The translations under genes and the position numbers were made by a program. From Eublepharis macularius (lineage: Eukaryota > Chordata > Lepidosauria > Squamata > Eublepharidae), in NCBI RefSeq assembly GCF_028583425.1, contig NC_072800.1:10987001-11051000 (forward strand): 64,000 nt of DNA, in the 5' to 3' direction. Of the stretch, positions 46,381 to 58,670 are shown in pieces. The notes below the pieces were generated by a model, which searched no databases, was not told where the DNA came from, and worked only from the letters and a program-made list of their open reading frames with translations. Every line of letters begins with the position of its first letter. The stretch's first letter is position 1.

Positions 46381-47380
46381 TATCCCGGATACAAAAAAAA
46401 AAAAAAATCCTAGCAAAAACTGCATGTTTTGACAGCTTTTAAAAATTCTTCCTTGAAAAAGCTTCCTAAAAGCGAAAACTTGTCAAGAATATATAATCGA
46501 AGCAGAAAGAATTTTTAAAGGCAAAGCAAGCAGTATTAATTTATAATCCAGACTTGATATTTCAAAATGTCTGGTGAGTGTCGCAACACGTCTGTTTTCA
46601 ATGGACAAAATACAATCTACCTACAGCAACTGCACTTAGCAGAGGGGGGGAAAAGCTCTCGTAACTTCGCAGGGCCAATTACAGTTCACCGCCTGGAAAG
46701 GAATTAACTTCTGTTCATTCATCAAAACTGCCTCTCGCAGACCCATCCCTAGCACAAGCAGGCCAAGGGCAGGCGCGGATGCCCTCTGTAAACACAGGCT
46801 GCGTGTTCAGTGCCAGGGATTCGGGGCTGGCTTGAATCAAGAGAAAGCTGCAGCTTCTGAGAACAGGCCAGGAAGGCCGTTCACAGCTACTCCTATGCAA
46901 TTATTCTGCTTCGTCAGGAATGTCTGCATCAACGTAGCACCGCTAGCTTTGAACCCGAAGTTGATGCATCTGAGCAACAGAGAACCTATCAGGCATCTGG
47001 CCGATCTACTTTTATTTCCCTGTCTTTCTTCCAACTTATTCTGGGATAGGAGTTCCAACAGTACATGTCATGCAAAAATCACCAACACACTCTTCGTTAA
47101 AGCCAGGCTTGGTTTCCTCTGAACTTCAGGTAGCCAAACCTGCACATTATATCCACTGAAATCAGGGGCATCCTTCATCCTTATGTCCTCAAAGAGGTTT
47201 ACTTTACAATATTTAACTTAAGAACTTCTGAGAGGACCACCACGCCCCTAAGTTTCTGCATGCCCTTCTGACCGAAGGGCAGCTCACCCAGAGCAGTGAC
47301 TCTTGAAGAGATGCAAAAGGCAGCCCGGGAAGTTCTGCTGATCAGTTCAATGGCACACGGCTCAAGGATACTGCAGCTAC
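46381..47380. other. Intronic sequence, nothing recognised
   Basis: No repeat ends, RNA gene or exon are recognised. Confidence 0.3.
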
Positions 47381-47591
47381 TGGCATGGCAGAGTGGGGAA
47401 CGAGTGGGACTAGGATCTGGGGCAATCAGGTTCGAATCCCTGCTCTGCCATGGAGGTTGCTGGTGGGCTTGAGCTTGTCCCAGTCGCTTAGCCAAACATA
47501 CCTAGCTGTGAGGATAAACCAGAGCACAGGAGAATGTTGTGATAAGCCAACACTGGGAAAAGTGGGGCATAAATTAAAAAATGAAATAAAC
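47381..47591 (+). mobile_element. tRNA-derived SINE, decayed
   Basis: GGCATGGCAGAGTGGGGAAC (A-box region) and CAGGTTCGAATCCCTGC (B box) lie 40 bases apart. The body has AGCTGTGAGGATAAACC and the tail GGCATAAATTAAAAAATGAA. It is related to, but distinct from, the copies at 61818 and 62629. Confidence 0.7.
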
Positions 47592-47804
47592 ATCAGCTAT
47601 CTGCCCCCAGCATGGGCAAACCAAGAAAGCAGGTAAGCAAGAGCAAAGACCAAGGGCAGCTGCTCCCTCCAAGCCTCTCCAGTTATCGCACCAATTTGTT
47701 TCTGCAGCTACACTTGCCATTGTCTCTTGCCACACAGGAGGGGAATTCATGTTCTACTGCCTAAAGCACTCCCAACCACCGCCAAGCTGCCAACGGAAAG
47801 AAAG

Positions 47805-47893
47805 CAAGAGTCCAGTGGCACCTCTAGACAAACAAAATTAGTGGTAGGGTATGAGCTTTCGTGAGCCACAGCTCACTTCTTCAGATACAGCTA
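47805..47893. repeat. Decayed palindromic repeat, one arm
   Basis: AAGAGTCCAGTGGCACCTCT and TATGAGCTTTCGTGAGCC match the family at 447-866. Confidence 0.6.
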
Positions 47894-47901
47894 GAATGGT
47901 C

Positions 47902-48300
<399 letters not shown>

Positions 48301-48309
48301 TAGTTATTC

Positions 48310-49077
48310 TTGTTTAGCAGCACTATGAGGCTTAGAGCAGGAACTAAGGGAGGTCGTGGGGGAAGTGCAAAAGTTCTCCTGGTTGCCCATCAACCAGCAC
48401 TGCTGAGGGGGAAGACTTGGAGACTCCCCCTAAAGAAGATCTGCCTGTGGGGGTGGTGGAGAAGTGATCTTACCATTGGGGGGGAAAGAGGGTCTCCGAA
48501 AACTGTTTGTGGAGGAGGAGGAGGAGGAGGAGGAGGAGGCGGGATCTCAGGAGGAATGGTGGGGCTTCACCTCCACCACCACCCCACATCCCAAACCCTT
48601 GGGGCTGTCCCTGAACGCAGTCCACCCGTCACTCCGTCCTCCCAGCCTAGCTCCACACCGTGGCCGGTAATCCTCAGTTACCCTCGTGACCCAGCTCCTG
48701 GTCCTCATTTCAATCTCGCCATCTGGAAGCACTTTCGGGCCATTCCCAATGACCCCTGTGTGGCATGGCGCCGCTCCTGCGATGGCGTGGTGCAGAGGGG
48801 CTGTGACCCCAAGTACCTGCCATCCTCGGCCCTGCGCAAGCACCTGCAGAGACACCCAAGGGGGTGGAGAGTGGCCTTGAATTGCTTCCCTGTGCTGTGT
48901 GCTGTCTGTGCAAGGGTGCGTCCCCAGCCCCTCTCCCCAAGGGGGCGGAGAGGGGCCTCCCTTTGTTTCCCTGTGCTGCATGGACAGGGGTACATAGTGC
49001 TTCCAACAATACCACCTTTTTATTTTCCTGTCCAATTCCAGTGCGTTCTTTTTAAAAACATATATCGATTCATTTAG
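48310..49077 (+). pseudogene. BED-finger-like fragment, probably transposon-derived
   Basis: A 255-codon frame with a Gly tract from a (GGA)n run near 48506-48540, then FNLAIWKHFRAIPND, RRSCDGVVQRGCDPKYL and SSALRKHLQRHP. The pattern WKHF, Cys, SSALxxHLxRH resembles the BED zinc finger of hAT transposases and related host genes. Only one cysteine of the first CxxC pair remains (RRSC), so zinc binding is probably lost. No transposase catalytic region follows. It is most likely the N-terminal remnant of a hAT transposase. Confidence 0.45.
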
Positions 49078-49525
49078 TGCTTTCCATGTGACTGACTTGA
49101 TTTGGGCGTTGTTTGCAAAAAATGGGTTTATGAATTGGCCTTAATTTAAGGGACTGTAAATTACATTTATTGTCGTCGCTCAGAGTAAGCCATATTGGGG
49201 GTCTGTTGGACAGAAATGTAAGCAAACAGAAAGCAAGTCTCCCAGCTCCTGCCGACCGTTCTCTGCAGTCAAACCTCACCACTTCCCCAACTGCCAGCTG
49301 TAATCAGGGGAAATGTCCTGCCTGAAGGAAGAACAGCTATAGCCATGTGGTCGCCAATGAGAGAAATCAACCAGGCCGGACAACCCCCAGCTTTGAATGT
49401 GGACAAGTGGCTGTGCAATTAAACACCTACCAAGCTAACCAATCTCATCCTGAACACTACTGAGCCAAGGCCAGAAGCAGGCTGGGGCCAGAGTCACCCT
49501 GACCAGCCACTTAAGGCTGCCCTAA

Positions 49526-50164
49526 GAGCCAGACTACAAGTGACGTCTTACACAGGTTGGACACTAGTCGGCTTCCCTCAAGTTTTGATGGGAAATGTAG
49601 GTGCCCTGGTTTTACAGCTTGGCTCTCCATTACAGCTGCAAGACCAGGATGCCTACATTTCCCATCAGAACTTGAGGGAAGCTGACAAGAGTCCAACCTC
49701 TGTCATTTGTCACTTGTAGTTTGGCCCTGAGGAGTCTTTAGCCTGTGAGCCAAGCTACAAGTGACGCCTTATACAGGTTGGACACTTGTCAGCTTCCCTC
49801 AAGTTTTGATGGGAAATATAGGCACCCTGGTTTTACAGCTTGGCTCTCCATTACAGCTGCAAGACCAGGATGCCTACATTTCCCATCAGAACTTGAGGGA
49901 AGCTGACAAGAGTCCAACCTCTGTCATTTGTCACTTGTAGTTTGGCCCTGAGGAGTCTTTAGCCTGTGAGCCAAGCTACAAGTGACGCCTTATACAGGTT
50001 GGACACTTGTCAGCTTCCCTCAAGTTTTGATGGGAAATATAGGCACCCTGGTTTTACAGCTTGGCTCTCCATTACAGCTGCAAGACCAGGATGCCTACAT
50101 TTCCCATCAAAACTTGAGGGAAGCTGACAAGTGTCCAACCTGTGTCAGGCGTCACTTGTAGTTT
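49526..50164. repeat. Tandem triplication of a family B MITE (221-bp period)
   Basis: Starts near 49526, 49747 and 49968. Each unit is a complete TIR element (GAGCCAAGCTACAAGTGACG to GTCACTTGTAGTTTGGCCC) plus the spacer TGAGGAGTCTTTAGCCTGT. Units two and three share their left halves almost exactly, and units one and two their right halves, as expected for unequal crossing-over. Confidence 0.85.
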
Positions 50165-50756
50165 CAGTCAGGATGACGAAACAGCCTCCAACCTTTGCGG
50201 GAAATGAGCTTCCTCGCAGCTAAGGGAACCAGAGCAGAGGTCGGGTGTTCTTCCTCCTCCCTGCATGCACAAATCCCCCCCCCCAAGCTTCTTTAAACAA
50301 GCAATGGCTAGTATTGATAAAGAACCCTTTCATATCACCATTTTAAGCCGACTGTTATCCGTTGCCACCCTGACTTCATGTAAAGCAATGTGAGGGCAGC
50401 GGTTTCAAACAACATTTACATCTATGAACCGTACGTGAATCTCTGTGATCATTTCAAACAGCACTGCATTTTCTGGTGCCAGAAGGAGCTATCTGCCCCC
50501 TCCCCCCAGCCACTTAAAAAAACTGGCATAAAAATATTGCTATAGTGCTACAGCATCGTACAGCATGTTCTTTGAACCCCCAGTTTTCCTTCCCTTTAAA
50601 AAAAAAAAAGCCCCTTCCCTTGCAGGGATATGGTGACATAAAGAAAAAGGCCTGTCTCCCGCAAGGGAAGGAGCTAGGGGCTTACTTTTTAAAAATGTAA
50701 GCTAGGGATTCCAAGAACCTGCTACAACTATCGTTACAGTGCTATAGCACTAATCG
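50165..50756. repeat. Intronic block with an internal inverted repeat
   Basis: CTATAGTGCTACAGCAT near 50540 is the approximate reverse complement of the segment TACAGTGCTATAGCAC near 50733, and GCCCCTTCCCTTGCAGGG mirrors CAAGGGAAGGAGC. It probably belongs to one MITE; boundaries not found. Confidence 0.4.
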
Positions 50757-50835
50757 ATATATGTTTTAAAAAAGAATACACAGGAATTGGACAGGAAAAT
50801 AAAACGGTGGTATTGTTGGAAGCACTATGTACACT
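50757..50835 (-). repeat. Inverted copy of the segment at 48990-49080
   Basis: The reverse complement reads TGCTTCCAACAATACCACC and TTTCCTGTCCAATTCC, closely matching the end of the BED-like frame. Confidence 0.65.
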
Positions 50836-51651
50836 TCAGAGAGTTCTCTGCAGCGAATTGGAAGGTTAAATACTCAAAAACAGGAAAAACAGGGTTTTTA
50901 AAAAAATAGCTCAATTCTGCATTGAAAACAGGACACAAATGGCTTTGTGTGAAAAGATTTAAAAAATCTATTCGCAACCAGCAGCCAAGCCGGTCGTGTC
51001 TGAAAAGGCACAAAAGCCCCACTCGCTGCCTGCAGCCAAAACGGTTTACAGAGAATGTGCGGAAAGGGGCGAAGTCACCACAGTTTGCCTCAGACAGAAT
51101 CTGAACCGTGGCCAAGAAATTGCATTTGGGTTGCTGTCTGGGCTAACTGGGATTAACAGCAAGATTGGCATGCAAGTAACACTAACTAGTGGTAGTTCCA
51201 AAAAGGGAAGGGAATATGCACAAGGAAGGACTACGCATTCCTATGGATGAAAGAGGAGGAGGAGAGGAAGGACTATGAGACCTTCACAGTGCACTACTAA
51301 ACTCCTGTCTATACTACCCCTGTATATCACTGAAAATAAGCCCTCTAACCCAAGTAGGGTGGATCAGACCCATAGCCCATTTAGTCTCATGCAGTGGCCA
51401 GCCAATTGCCCTGGAGGGCCAAAAAACAGCAGGGATCCTTGGTCTCTATGCCCTGATATCACATCCTAGCACTGAGATTCAGAGGTTTACTGCCCCTGGA
51501 TGTGGAGGCTCCCTTTAGACATCACGGCTAGTAGCCACTGATGGATCCTGCCTCTGTTTAACCCTCTTTTAAAACCACCAAGTATTGTTATTATTTATTT
51601 GCAGTACAGTGGCCACCACTCCATCTACTGCCTACGAGCTGTTTCAGGTGG
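50836..51651. other. Intronic sequence, mostly unassigned
   Basis: 50840-51110 may continue the inverted element at 50757. 51250-51600 shows nothing recognisable. Confidence 0.3.
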
Positions 51652-51845
51652 GTAGCCATATTGGTCTGCTGTAGAGGAGCAAGATTTGAAGCCAGTAGTC
51701 GCACCTTAAAGACCGAAAAGATTTCCAGGCTGTAAGCTTTTGCAAGTCAAGTTCCCTTCTTCTGACAAAGGCAACTTGACTCTTGAAAGTTTACACCTTG
51801 GATATCTTATTGGTCTTTAAGGTGTTACCGGACTTGAATCTTGCC
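51652..51845. repeat. Decayed palindromic repeat
   Basis: GCACCTTAAAGACCGAAAAG and GTCTTTAAGGTGTTACCGG are the two arms around a CAAGTTCCCTTCTTCTGAC centre; same family as 447-866. Confidence 0.65.
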
Positions 51846-51896
51846 TAAGAAGTTAGAACTGATATCCACAATATGTTTTAGATGTATACTTAAAGG

Positions 51897-52156
51897 CAGG
51901 GCTTTTTTTCTGGGAAAAGGGGTGGTGGAACTCAGTGGGTGGCCCTCGGAGAAAATGGTCACATGGCTGGTGGCCCCGCCCCCTGATCTCCAGACAGAGG
52001 GGAGTTTAGATTGCCCTCCGGGCCGCTTGGCGGCGTGGAGGGCAATCTGAACTCCCCTCTGTCTGGAGATCAGGGGGCGGGGCCACCAGCCATGTGACCA
52101 TTTTCAAGAGGTGCCGGAACTCCGTTCCACCACGTTCCAGCTGAAAAAAAGCCCTG
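51897..52156. mobile_element. hAT MITE, family A
   Basis: Ends CAGGGCTTTTTTTCTGGG and GAAAAAAAGCCCTG; perfect target duplication CTTAAAGG at 51889-51896 and 52157-52164. A nearly complete hairpin around the GGGCCGCTTGGCGGCGTGG centre. Confidence 0.94.
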
Positions 52157-52164
52157 CTTAAAGG

Positions 52165-52800
52165 TATTGCCGTTTCCAGCTGCAACAGGCTCACTTGATT
52201 GCCACCCTATCAACAGCTCCCACCACAACAAATGACAATGAAAGGATTTACTCCTTCTACACTGGATGAAGCGCCGGCCTCAAGCAACACATCCAAGAAG
52301 CAACATCTGCACAGCTGTGTGTCAATCAAGGATTCCAGCTCCAAACTCAAAAGGAGGAGAACGCAGGAGCTCACAATACAGAAGACATCCTTGCCTCCCT
52401 CCAAGCAGCAGAGATGATAAATCACATTCTTGCAACGGAAAAGTAAAAGGAGCCTCCTAAATACTCTCTTCCCTGTTCAATGTAAGAGTACGACAAGTGT
52501 TGCTTTTTTAAAAAAGAAAAAATTAAAGGGGGCATGCGCCACACAAACAGTCCTAGAAGAAACCTATCTGGAATATTTGCCTGGACCCGAGAATGGCCAA
52601 TTTAGAATCACCCAGCAAAGTGCTCCAACCAACAAGGAATGCCTGGTCACCCCAAGCAACAGAGAACTGTGGTATAAACAGATCACGGAAACATCCCAAA
52701 AAGTAAACAAAAAAATGGAGAAAATTCTCAGAACTAAAAAGCATTAGCAGCAGCTGTTTCCAATATTTCCTGCTAGTTTATCAGCTTATGTATTTCTCTC
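52165..52800. other. Intronic sequence, nothing recognised
   Basis: Only short open frames in unrelated registers. Confidence 0.3.

Positions 52801-52802
<2 letters not shown>

Positions 52803-52855
<53 letters not shown>
52803..52855. repeat. (AC)n microsatellite
   Basis: About 26 uninterrupted AC units. Confidence 0.97.
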
Positions 52856-52858
<3 letters not shown>

Positions 52859-54959
52859 GAATGAGAAGAATGACAATGAACAAGAAAAAAGCTAGAGAAA
52901 GTCACATCAAATTGCAGATCCCAGCACTATGGTGCTCAGACTGCCTTAGGCAAGTGGCAATGCCAGCCCAGTTCTGAGAGAAACAGCCCCAACTGTCCAA
53001 ATCTCAAGGCCACCAGGCTTGCTGCTGTTCATCTTCCAATGGAGACTGAACCAGCATTCCAACAGCATACAATAAAAGTGCCTTCCACAAATTAGAAGTA
53101 GCAAATGGAACAGAGGAAACAGAAATGTCAAGTACCTCTAACTCTGCTCCCTCTTTTCTGTTTTTAAAGCTTATCTCTCTCTGAGTGTATTTGTTTGTCC
53201 GTGCCTTCTTTCCAATTGTGGCACAGCACTCTGGAGTTCTGTAAGCCAATTCACACGGGGGCCTTTGATCTGGAGCAAGGCTAGAAGTGCAACACTTCAA
53301 AGAAGTCCCCCAAACTGTGACCGCAGGAGGCTGTCTGTCTTCCCAACACGCTTTACATCACAGCTATGCCAGTGGGCTGTGGTGGACCCCCAGTTCACCC
53401 GCTGCTCCTTTCTGGCCCAGTGGATCCCACCAAAGTTTGCCACATTCAGCATGGCACCCTGGGAAACGCTCATGCTGTCATGGTTCTGCACAAGACGACA
53501 AACCCTTTTCTTTCACCTCCAGTCATACATTCAATAAATTCACTGAACAGATGTGCCACGTTATTGGCCACTTAAGGATGGTTTGCCTGCAGAGCAGAAA
53601 TGAACATAGCAACAAGTACAGGAAACAAGCTACCTACGCACTGCAGCTTCTTCTTTCGATCTGGTGGCAAAGCAGCAAAGACAACTCTCTCCATCTTGAA
53701 ATATGGTGGTGGTCTGGCACGATCCCTTCATTTTAAGCTCTCCCTAGAGCAGAGAGGGCAGTCCAGACAGGACTTGCTCCTTCCCGATCCCTGTGTTTCC
53801 GATAGGTGTTTGTTTATATTGTGCAATTCTGTAAACGTTGTCCTACTATACTGCTTATTGGATATACTAGGATATTTGATCAATTTTAAAAAAATATATA
53901 GTTTGTAATCTGCCTTGATTCTCAGTGAGAATGGTAAACTAGAAATGAAGGGGCGGGGGGAGAAAGGTAAGCATTTCCCCAGAGTGAAATGGAAAGTTCT
54001 GTGGCTTTCCCCTGGCACTGGAGGTTTGGGGGCTGATGAAGATGAGCGAAGAAGGGAGGGAGGAGGAAAGAAGGAGAGCTGCCAGAGAGAGCCACCGGAG
54101 TTTGCCGGAGAGAGCCATTCGAACATGGAGCTGGTTGCTGAGAGGCCTGGAGATACGGCCCTGTGGAGGAATAAAATCCAGGGAACCAACTCGGGGAGAG
54201 GCTCACCACTGGGGGCCAGAGGCTAGTGGCTCACACTGTGGCCCGGCAGAACGCTGAGAGCCTACGTGGGCCGGATTGTCCTGAAGCGGCATATAGATCC
54301 TCCAGAGATAACTCTGGAGCCCTTCGGAGTCCCTTGGAGAACGCCGGCCTCTGCAGAACGCTGGAGACTCACGAGAGAGTGCTGAGGGCGGAGCCCTGAA
54401 GAACATCAAGAGTCGAAGAGACTCGAGGGATCCCAAATTGGTCGGAGTTGAATGTAACCAGAACTGATAACATTGTGTACACCAAGAGTTGGTCTTCCCT
54501 GGCAGAGGTGGACTTCCTCAAATATGGTCATCGGATGGAGGGTGTCCTGCTATTCTGAAGAGTTGAGGACGAAGTGTGCCGATGGCGGTTTCGTGTTTAG
54601 AGAAAACGTTGAGTATACATAGCAATGTAGCCCAGAGAATCTGCCTCCTGAACTTACAGTAAATATTAAGGGGTTTGGAATTACCAGGTTTCTGAAATTG
54701 GCTGGCTTACTTGGATATTGTAAATATTTAATTGTGAACTAGTTTATGTAAATAGGGAAATAGGACTGGGCTGGTTATAAATGGGGAATGTTATTGATGA
54801 ATCGGGAGAGATCTGATTTACTTATGAACTGGAAGCTTATGACTGAAGTGAGTATTGCTCCATGAATTAGAAGATTGCTGTTGTACCAAATGACTTATGG
54901 ATCCGCTCGGTTTCTAGAATGCTCTGTGGGAACCAATGTATATGAACTAGAGGCCCCTT
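52856..54959. other. Intronic sequence with a possible LINE 3' end
   Basis: TAATCTGCCTTGATTCTCAG near 53910 resembles a LINE 3' end. 53960-54960 is GC-richer and may be the 5' part of the L2-like element that follows. No protein is recognised in this interval. Confidence 0.3.
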
Positions 54960-56845
54960 GACCGTCTTTGGGGTTGATTTTTGATCATTTCAGCCCACTC
55001 TCTGGGGAGGAGGTTGACAGGATTCTGCAGGCAGTGAGACCTACCACATGCCTCCTGGACCCGTGCCCATCGTGGCTGGTGAAGGCCTGTGTCGATGGAC
55101 TACGGGATTCCTTGGAGGCTACTATCAACTTGTCCTTGGGCTCCGGAGTTTTTCCTGGGGTGTTAAAGGAGGCTGTGGTGACACCTCTTTTAAAGAATCA
55201 TTGGATCCCGCCAACCTGGTCAGTTACCGCCCAGTCTCAAACCTCCCATTTCTGGGTAAGGTGATTGAATGGGTGATGGAGAAACAACTGCAGAATTTCA
55301 TGAAGGACACCTCAGCCCTGGATCTCTTCCAGTCTTGTTTCCGCCCTGGGCATGGGGCGTATAAATTGCTGGTCGCCCTCACAGACGATCTTCGCAGACA
55401 CCTGGATCAGGGCGGATCGGCACTGCTGATGTTATTAATCTTTCAGCAGCGTTCAATACGGTCGATTACCATCACTTGACCCACCGCCTTGCCAATGTGG
55501 GGATACAGGGGACGGCACTGCAGTGGCTTGTCTCCTTTCTCCATGGTCTGGGACAGAGGTTAGCGCTGGGGGAGAAGTTGTCATCCCGCTGCCCGCTGGA
55601 AAGTGGGGTACCACAGGGGACAATACTCTCCCCATAATTGTTTAATGTCTATATGTGCCCCTTGCCCAGATGGTGCGGAGTTTTGGTCTTGGGTGTCACC
55701 AGTATGCTGATGACACCCAGCTATATCTGTTGATGGACGGTTGGCCTGGCTCGGCCCCAGATATCCTGGGGCATGCTTTTGAAGCCATGACTGGATGGTT
55801 GAAGCAGAGTCGGCTGAAATTAAACCCCACAAAGATGGACATCCTGTACTTGAGTTGCAAGTACGTGGATTTGGGTCCCCGGCTTCCTACCTTCTATGGG
55901 GTGGTGCTTACACCAGTTCAGAGAGTTAGGAGCCTGGGGGTGATCCTAGACGCCTCCTTGAAAATGGAGGCTCAGGTCGTGGCGGTTGCCAGATCTTCTT
56001 TTTTCCATCTTCGTCAGGCCAGGCAGCTTGCTCCCTATCTTTGGACCCGCAATTTAACTACAGTGATCCAAGCAATGGTTACCTCTAGGCTAGACTACTG
56101 CAACGCACTCTACACAGGGCTTCCCTTGGGTCTGATCCGGCAATTGCAACTGATCCAAAATGCAGTGGCACGTGTCATCACTGTCCATATAACACCAATA
56201 CTGCGCCAGCTGCATTGGCTGCCAGTGGAGTACTGAATCAGATTCAAGGTTCTGGTAATGACCTATAAAGCCCTATGTGACTGGGACCGGCGTATCTGTG
56301 GGACCGCCTCTCCTATGTGTGCCCCAGAGGATGCTTTGATCTGGTGAGAAACATCTACTAATGGTCCCTGGCCCCAGGGAGGCCCGCCTGGCCTCGACCA
56401 GAGCCAGGGCCTTTTTGGTCCTGGCTCCAACCTGGTGGAATGCTCTGTCTAATGAGACCAGGGCCCGGCAGGATCTGCTATCTTTTTGCCGGGCCTGTAA
56501 GACAGAGGTATTCTGCCAGGCGTATGGTCGGGCTGAGTCGGGACCCGCCGGCCAGCTTGGAGAAGAACGTGACCCTCCCTATCGGAAATATCCACCACAT
56601 GATTGTGCTTTTATTTGTTCATCTGTTTAAAAACTCCGTGATGGTTGGGTGAGAGATGGATGGATCTCTGTACTGCTCTTGAAATCTTGTAAATTTGTAA
56701 TTTTAAATATTTATACTGTATTTTTGTGGCTTTAAACTTGTTTGTAACTGTAAATTGTATTGCTTTGTTATGAAGTGTAATCCACCCTCAGCCTGCTGGT
56801 GCAAGGAGGGTGGAATATAAATTGAAATAAATAAATAAATAAATA
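54960..56845 (+). mobile_element. L2-like LINE with reverse transcriptase remnants
   Basis: Consecutive frames give LSGEEVDRILQAVRPTTC and LDPCPSWLVKACVDGL, then VSYRPVSNLPFLGKVIEW, FQSCFRPGHGAYKLLVAL, a third frame with ESGVPQGTILSP, and HQYADDTQLYLLMDG with the YADD catalytic box. VRSLGVILDASLKMEAQV, DYCNALYTGLPLGLIRQL and RARAFLVLAPTWWNALSN follow. The order and the YADDTQLY wording fit the L2 group. Several frameshifts and stops inactivate it. The 3' UTR ends in (AAAT)n at 56829-56847. Confidence 0.85.
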
Positions 56846-56847
56846 AA

Positions 56848-58221
56848 AATTCAAGTGGCTATTTTAATTTTCTTTTAAATGGCCTTGCAACATTTGACAA
56901 ACCCACTGCATATGGCACCTGATGCACAGAGCTGGCTTATAGCAACAGCAGAACCAAGCTATGAAGCTGTTGCTCGTCTGCAGGGATTCCCCAGCTCCTT
57001 GCACACAGAAAGCCAGCATATCCAGGAGAAAGGTTTCCTGTGACCATTTCCTGGGCATACTGGTTTTCTGTCTCCGGAGAGATTTATTCAGAGAAGGAAG
57101 CATTCAAATGTGCATCCTCTCACATATACCCCCCAACTCCACAGCATTACAAATAAGGAAAAACATAACCACTTAATTCTACCAGTCAGCATTCTGCCTG
57201 TCTTCATGATCTCCAAGGTCCAGATTATTTTAAAAGTGCAGTTTGCATCTGCTGTTGCCTGAGATTTTTTTAAAAAAGAATAAAGTAAGAAGAAGAAGCT
57301 AATTTTGTTCCTGCTGGGAAAAATGTTTAGAACAACTGAGATTCAAAAGGACTGATACAGTTCCAGCTTCTGCTTTTCACTTTGTTTGGTGTGAATGAAG
57401 TAAGAAATCATTTGCAGAACAGAAGGAACATAAAACGAGCGTAGAGGGCAGAGAGAAGGGCCTGAGAAAAAAGGAGGTCAATACACAAACGCAGCACACC
57501 AACTGCTCTTCTTCAGGGCCCACAGGCAGCGCCTTCCTCAGACATCTGTCAAAATGCAATCAAGTCCCACTGCAGGCTTCAGAAGTGTAGACTAAACTAG
57601 CAGGGCTGTTTTAAAAGCACCCCCTTCAAGAATTCAAGTGCCTTCTCAAGACATAGATAAGATTTTTGGGGGGGGGGGGGAGAGTGTTGCCTTGAAAATG
57701 TAGAGCTTTTTAAAGGGTTGCAACCAAAATTGAGGACTTTTAATCATTGTAACTGCTAAACAATATGGCATGTTCAGATATTGTGTACACTCACACTCAC
57801 ACACCCCAACCAGTGAAATCGATTGCTTCATTTGCCTTCAGAGGATTGACATGGGGGATTCTTCTTTGCCATCTTCAGTGCGCTCCAATATTTCTAATTG
57901 TAATACAGTGTTTTCAGTGTTAAGGGGGAATACATTGCTGGTGGGGGCATAAAGTCTTTTTAGATTGGTTGTTAGTGTCTTTTATCTATTTCAACAGTTC
58001 GTTTGATCAAAATCTATTTATATGGCTGTCACCTGCCTTGGGACCTGAGATGTTCAGGAGAAAGGCAAGTAGAGAAATATTTTAAATGAATAAAGAAATA
58101 AACCCTCTATCATTCCAAGGAAGCACTTTTTCACGGTCATCTTCAGGGAACAGCATCCCTTCTCTCACACAATGCTTCAGGACAAAACCCACCTTCCCTG
58201 GCAAATTTCTGGACCCAGAAT
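56848..58221. other. Intronic sequence, nothing recognised
   Basis: A poly(G) run lies near 57668-57681. No gene or repeat ends recognised. Confidence 0.3.
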
Positions 58222-58225
58222 GTAC

Positions 58226-58402
58226 ATACATACCGTCAAGTTGCAACTAAACTTATAGAGACCCCATCAAGGGGTTTTCATAGCAAGTGGGGAAGCAGAG
58301 GAGGTTTGCCATTGTCTTCCTCTGCAGAGCCTTCTTTGGTGGACTCCCATCCAAACATCAACCCCTGCTTAGCTTCCAAGATCTAAAGAGATTGGGCTAT
58401 GC
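58226..58402 (-). mobile_element. 5S-rRNA-derived SINE, interrupted
   Basis: On the minus strand GATCTTGGAAGCTAAGCAG and TTGGATGGGAGTCCACC correspond to the internal promoter region of 5S rRNA (A box and C box), followed by the SINE body (GGCAAACCTCCTCTGC) and a CAACTTGACGG end. Its 5S head is interrupted by the hAT MITE at 58403-58662. Confidence 0.75.
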
Positions 58403-58662
58403 CAGGGCTTTTTTTCTGGGAAAAGAGGTGGTGGAACTCAGTGGGTTGCCCTCGGAGAAAATGGTCACATGGCTGGTGGCCCCGTCCCCTGATCTCCCGA
58501 CAGAGGGGAGTTGAGATTGCCCTCCGCGCCACTCGGTGGCGCGGAGGGCAATCTCAACTCCCCTCTGTCTGGAGATCAGGGGGCGGGGCCACCAGCCATG
58601 TGACCATTTTCAAGCGGTTCCGGAACTCCGTTCCACCATGTTCCAGCTGAAAAAAAGCCCTC
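58403..58662. mobile_element. hAT MITE, family A, nested in a SINE
   Basis: Starts CAGGGCTTTTTTTCTGGG and ends GAAAAAAAGCCCTC. Target duplications GGCTATGC (58395-58402) and AGCTATGC (58663-58670) differ by one base. The target is the 5S-like head of the SINE at 58226. Confidence 0.9.
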
Positions 58663-58670
58663 AGCTATGC

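Noticed and set aside
49526..50164. CRISPR-like repeat array
   Set aside because: The repeats are 221-bp MITE units in a vertebrate intron, not short direct repeats with unique spacers.
53265..53736. Two overlapping open frames of 90-149 codons as an intronic gene
   Set aside because: No recognisable domain, no splice signals, and several frames overlap in the same stretch.
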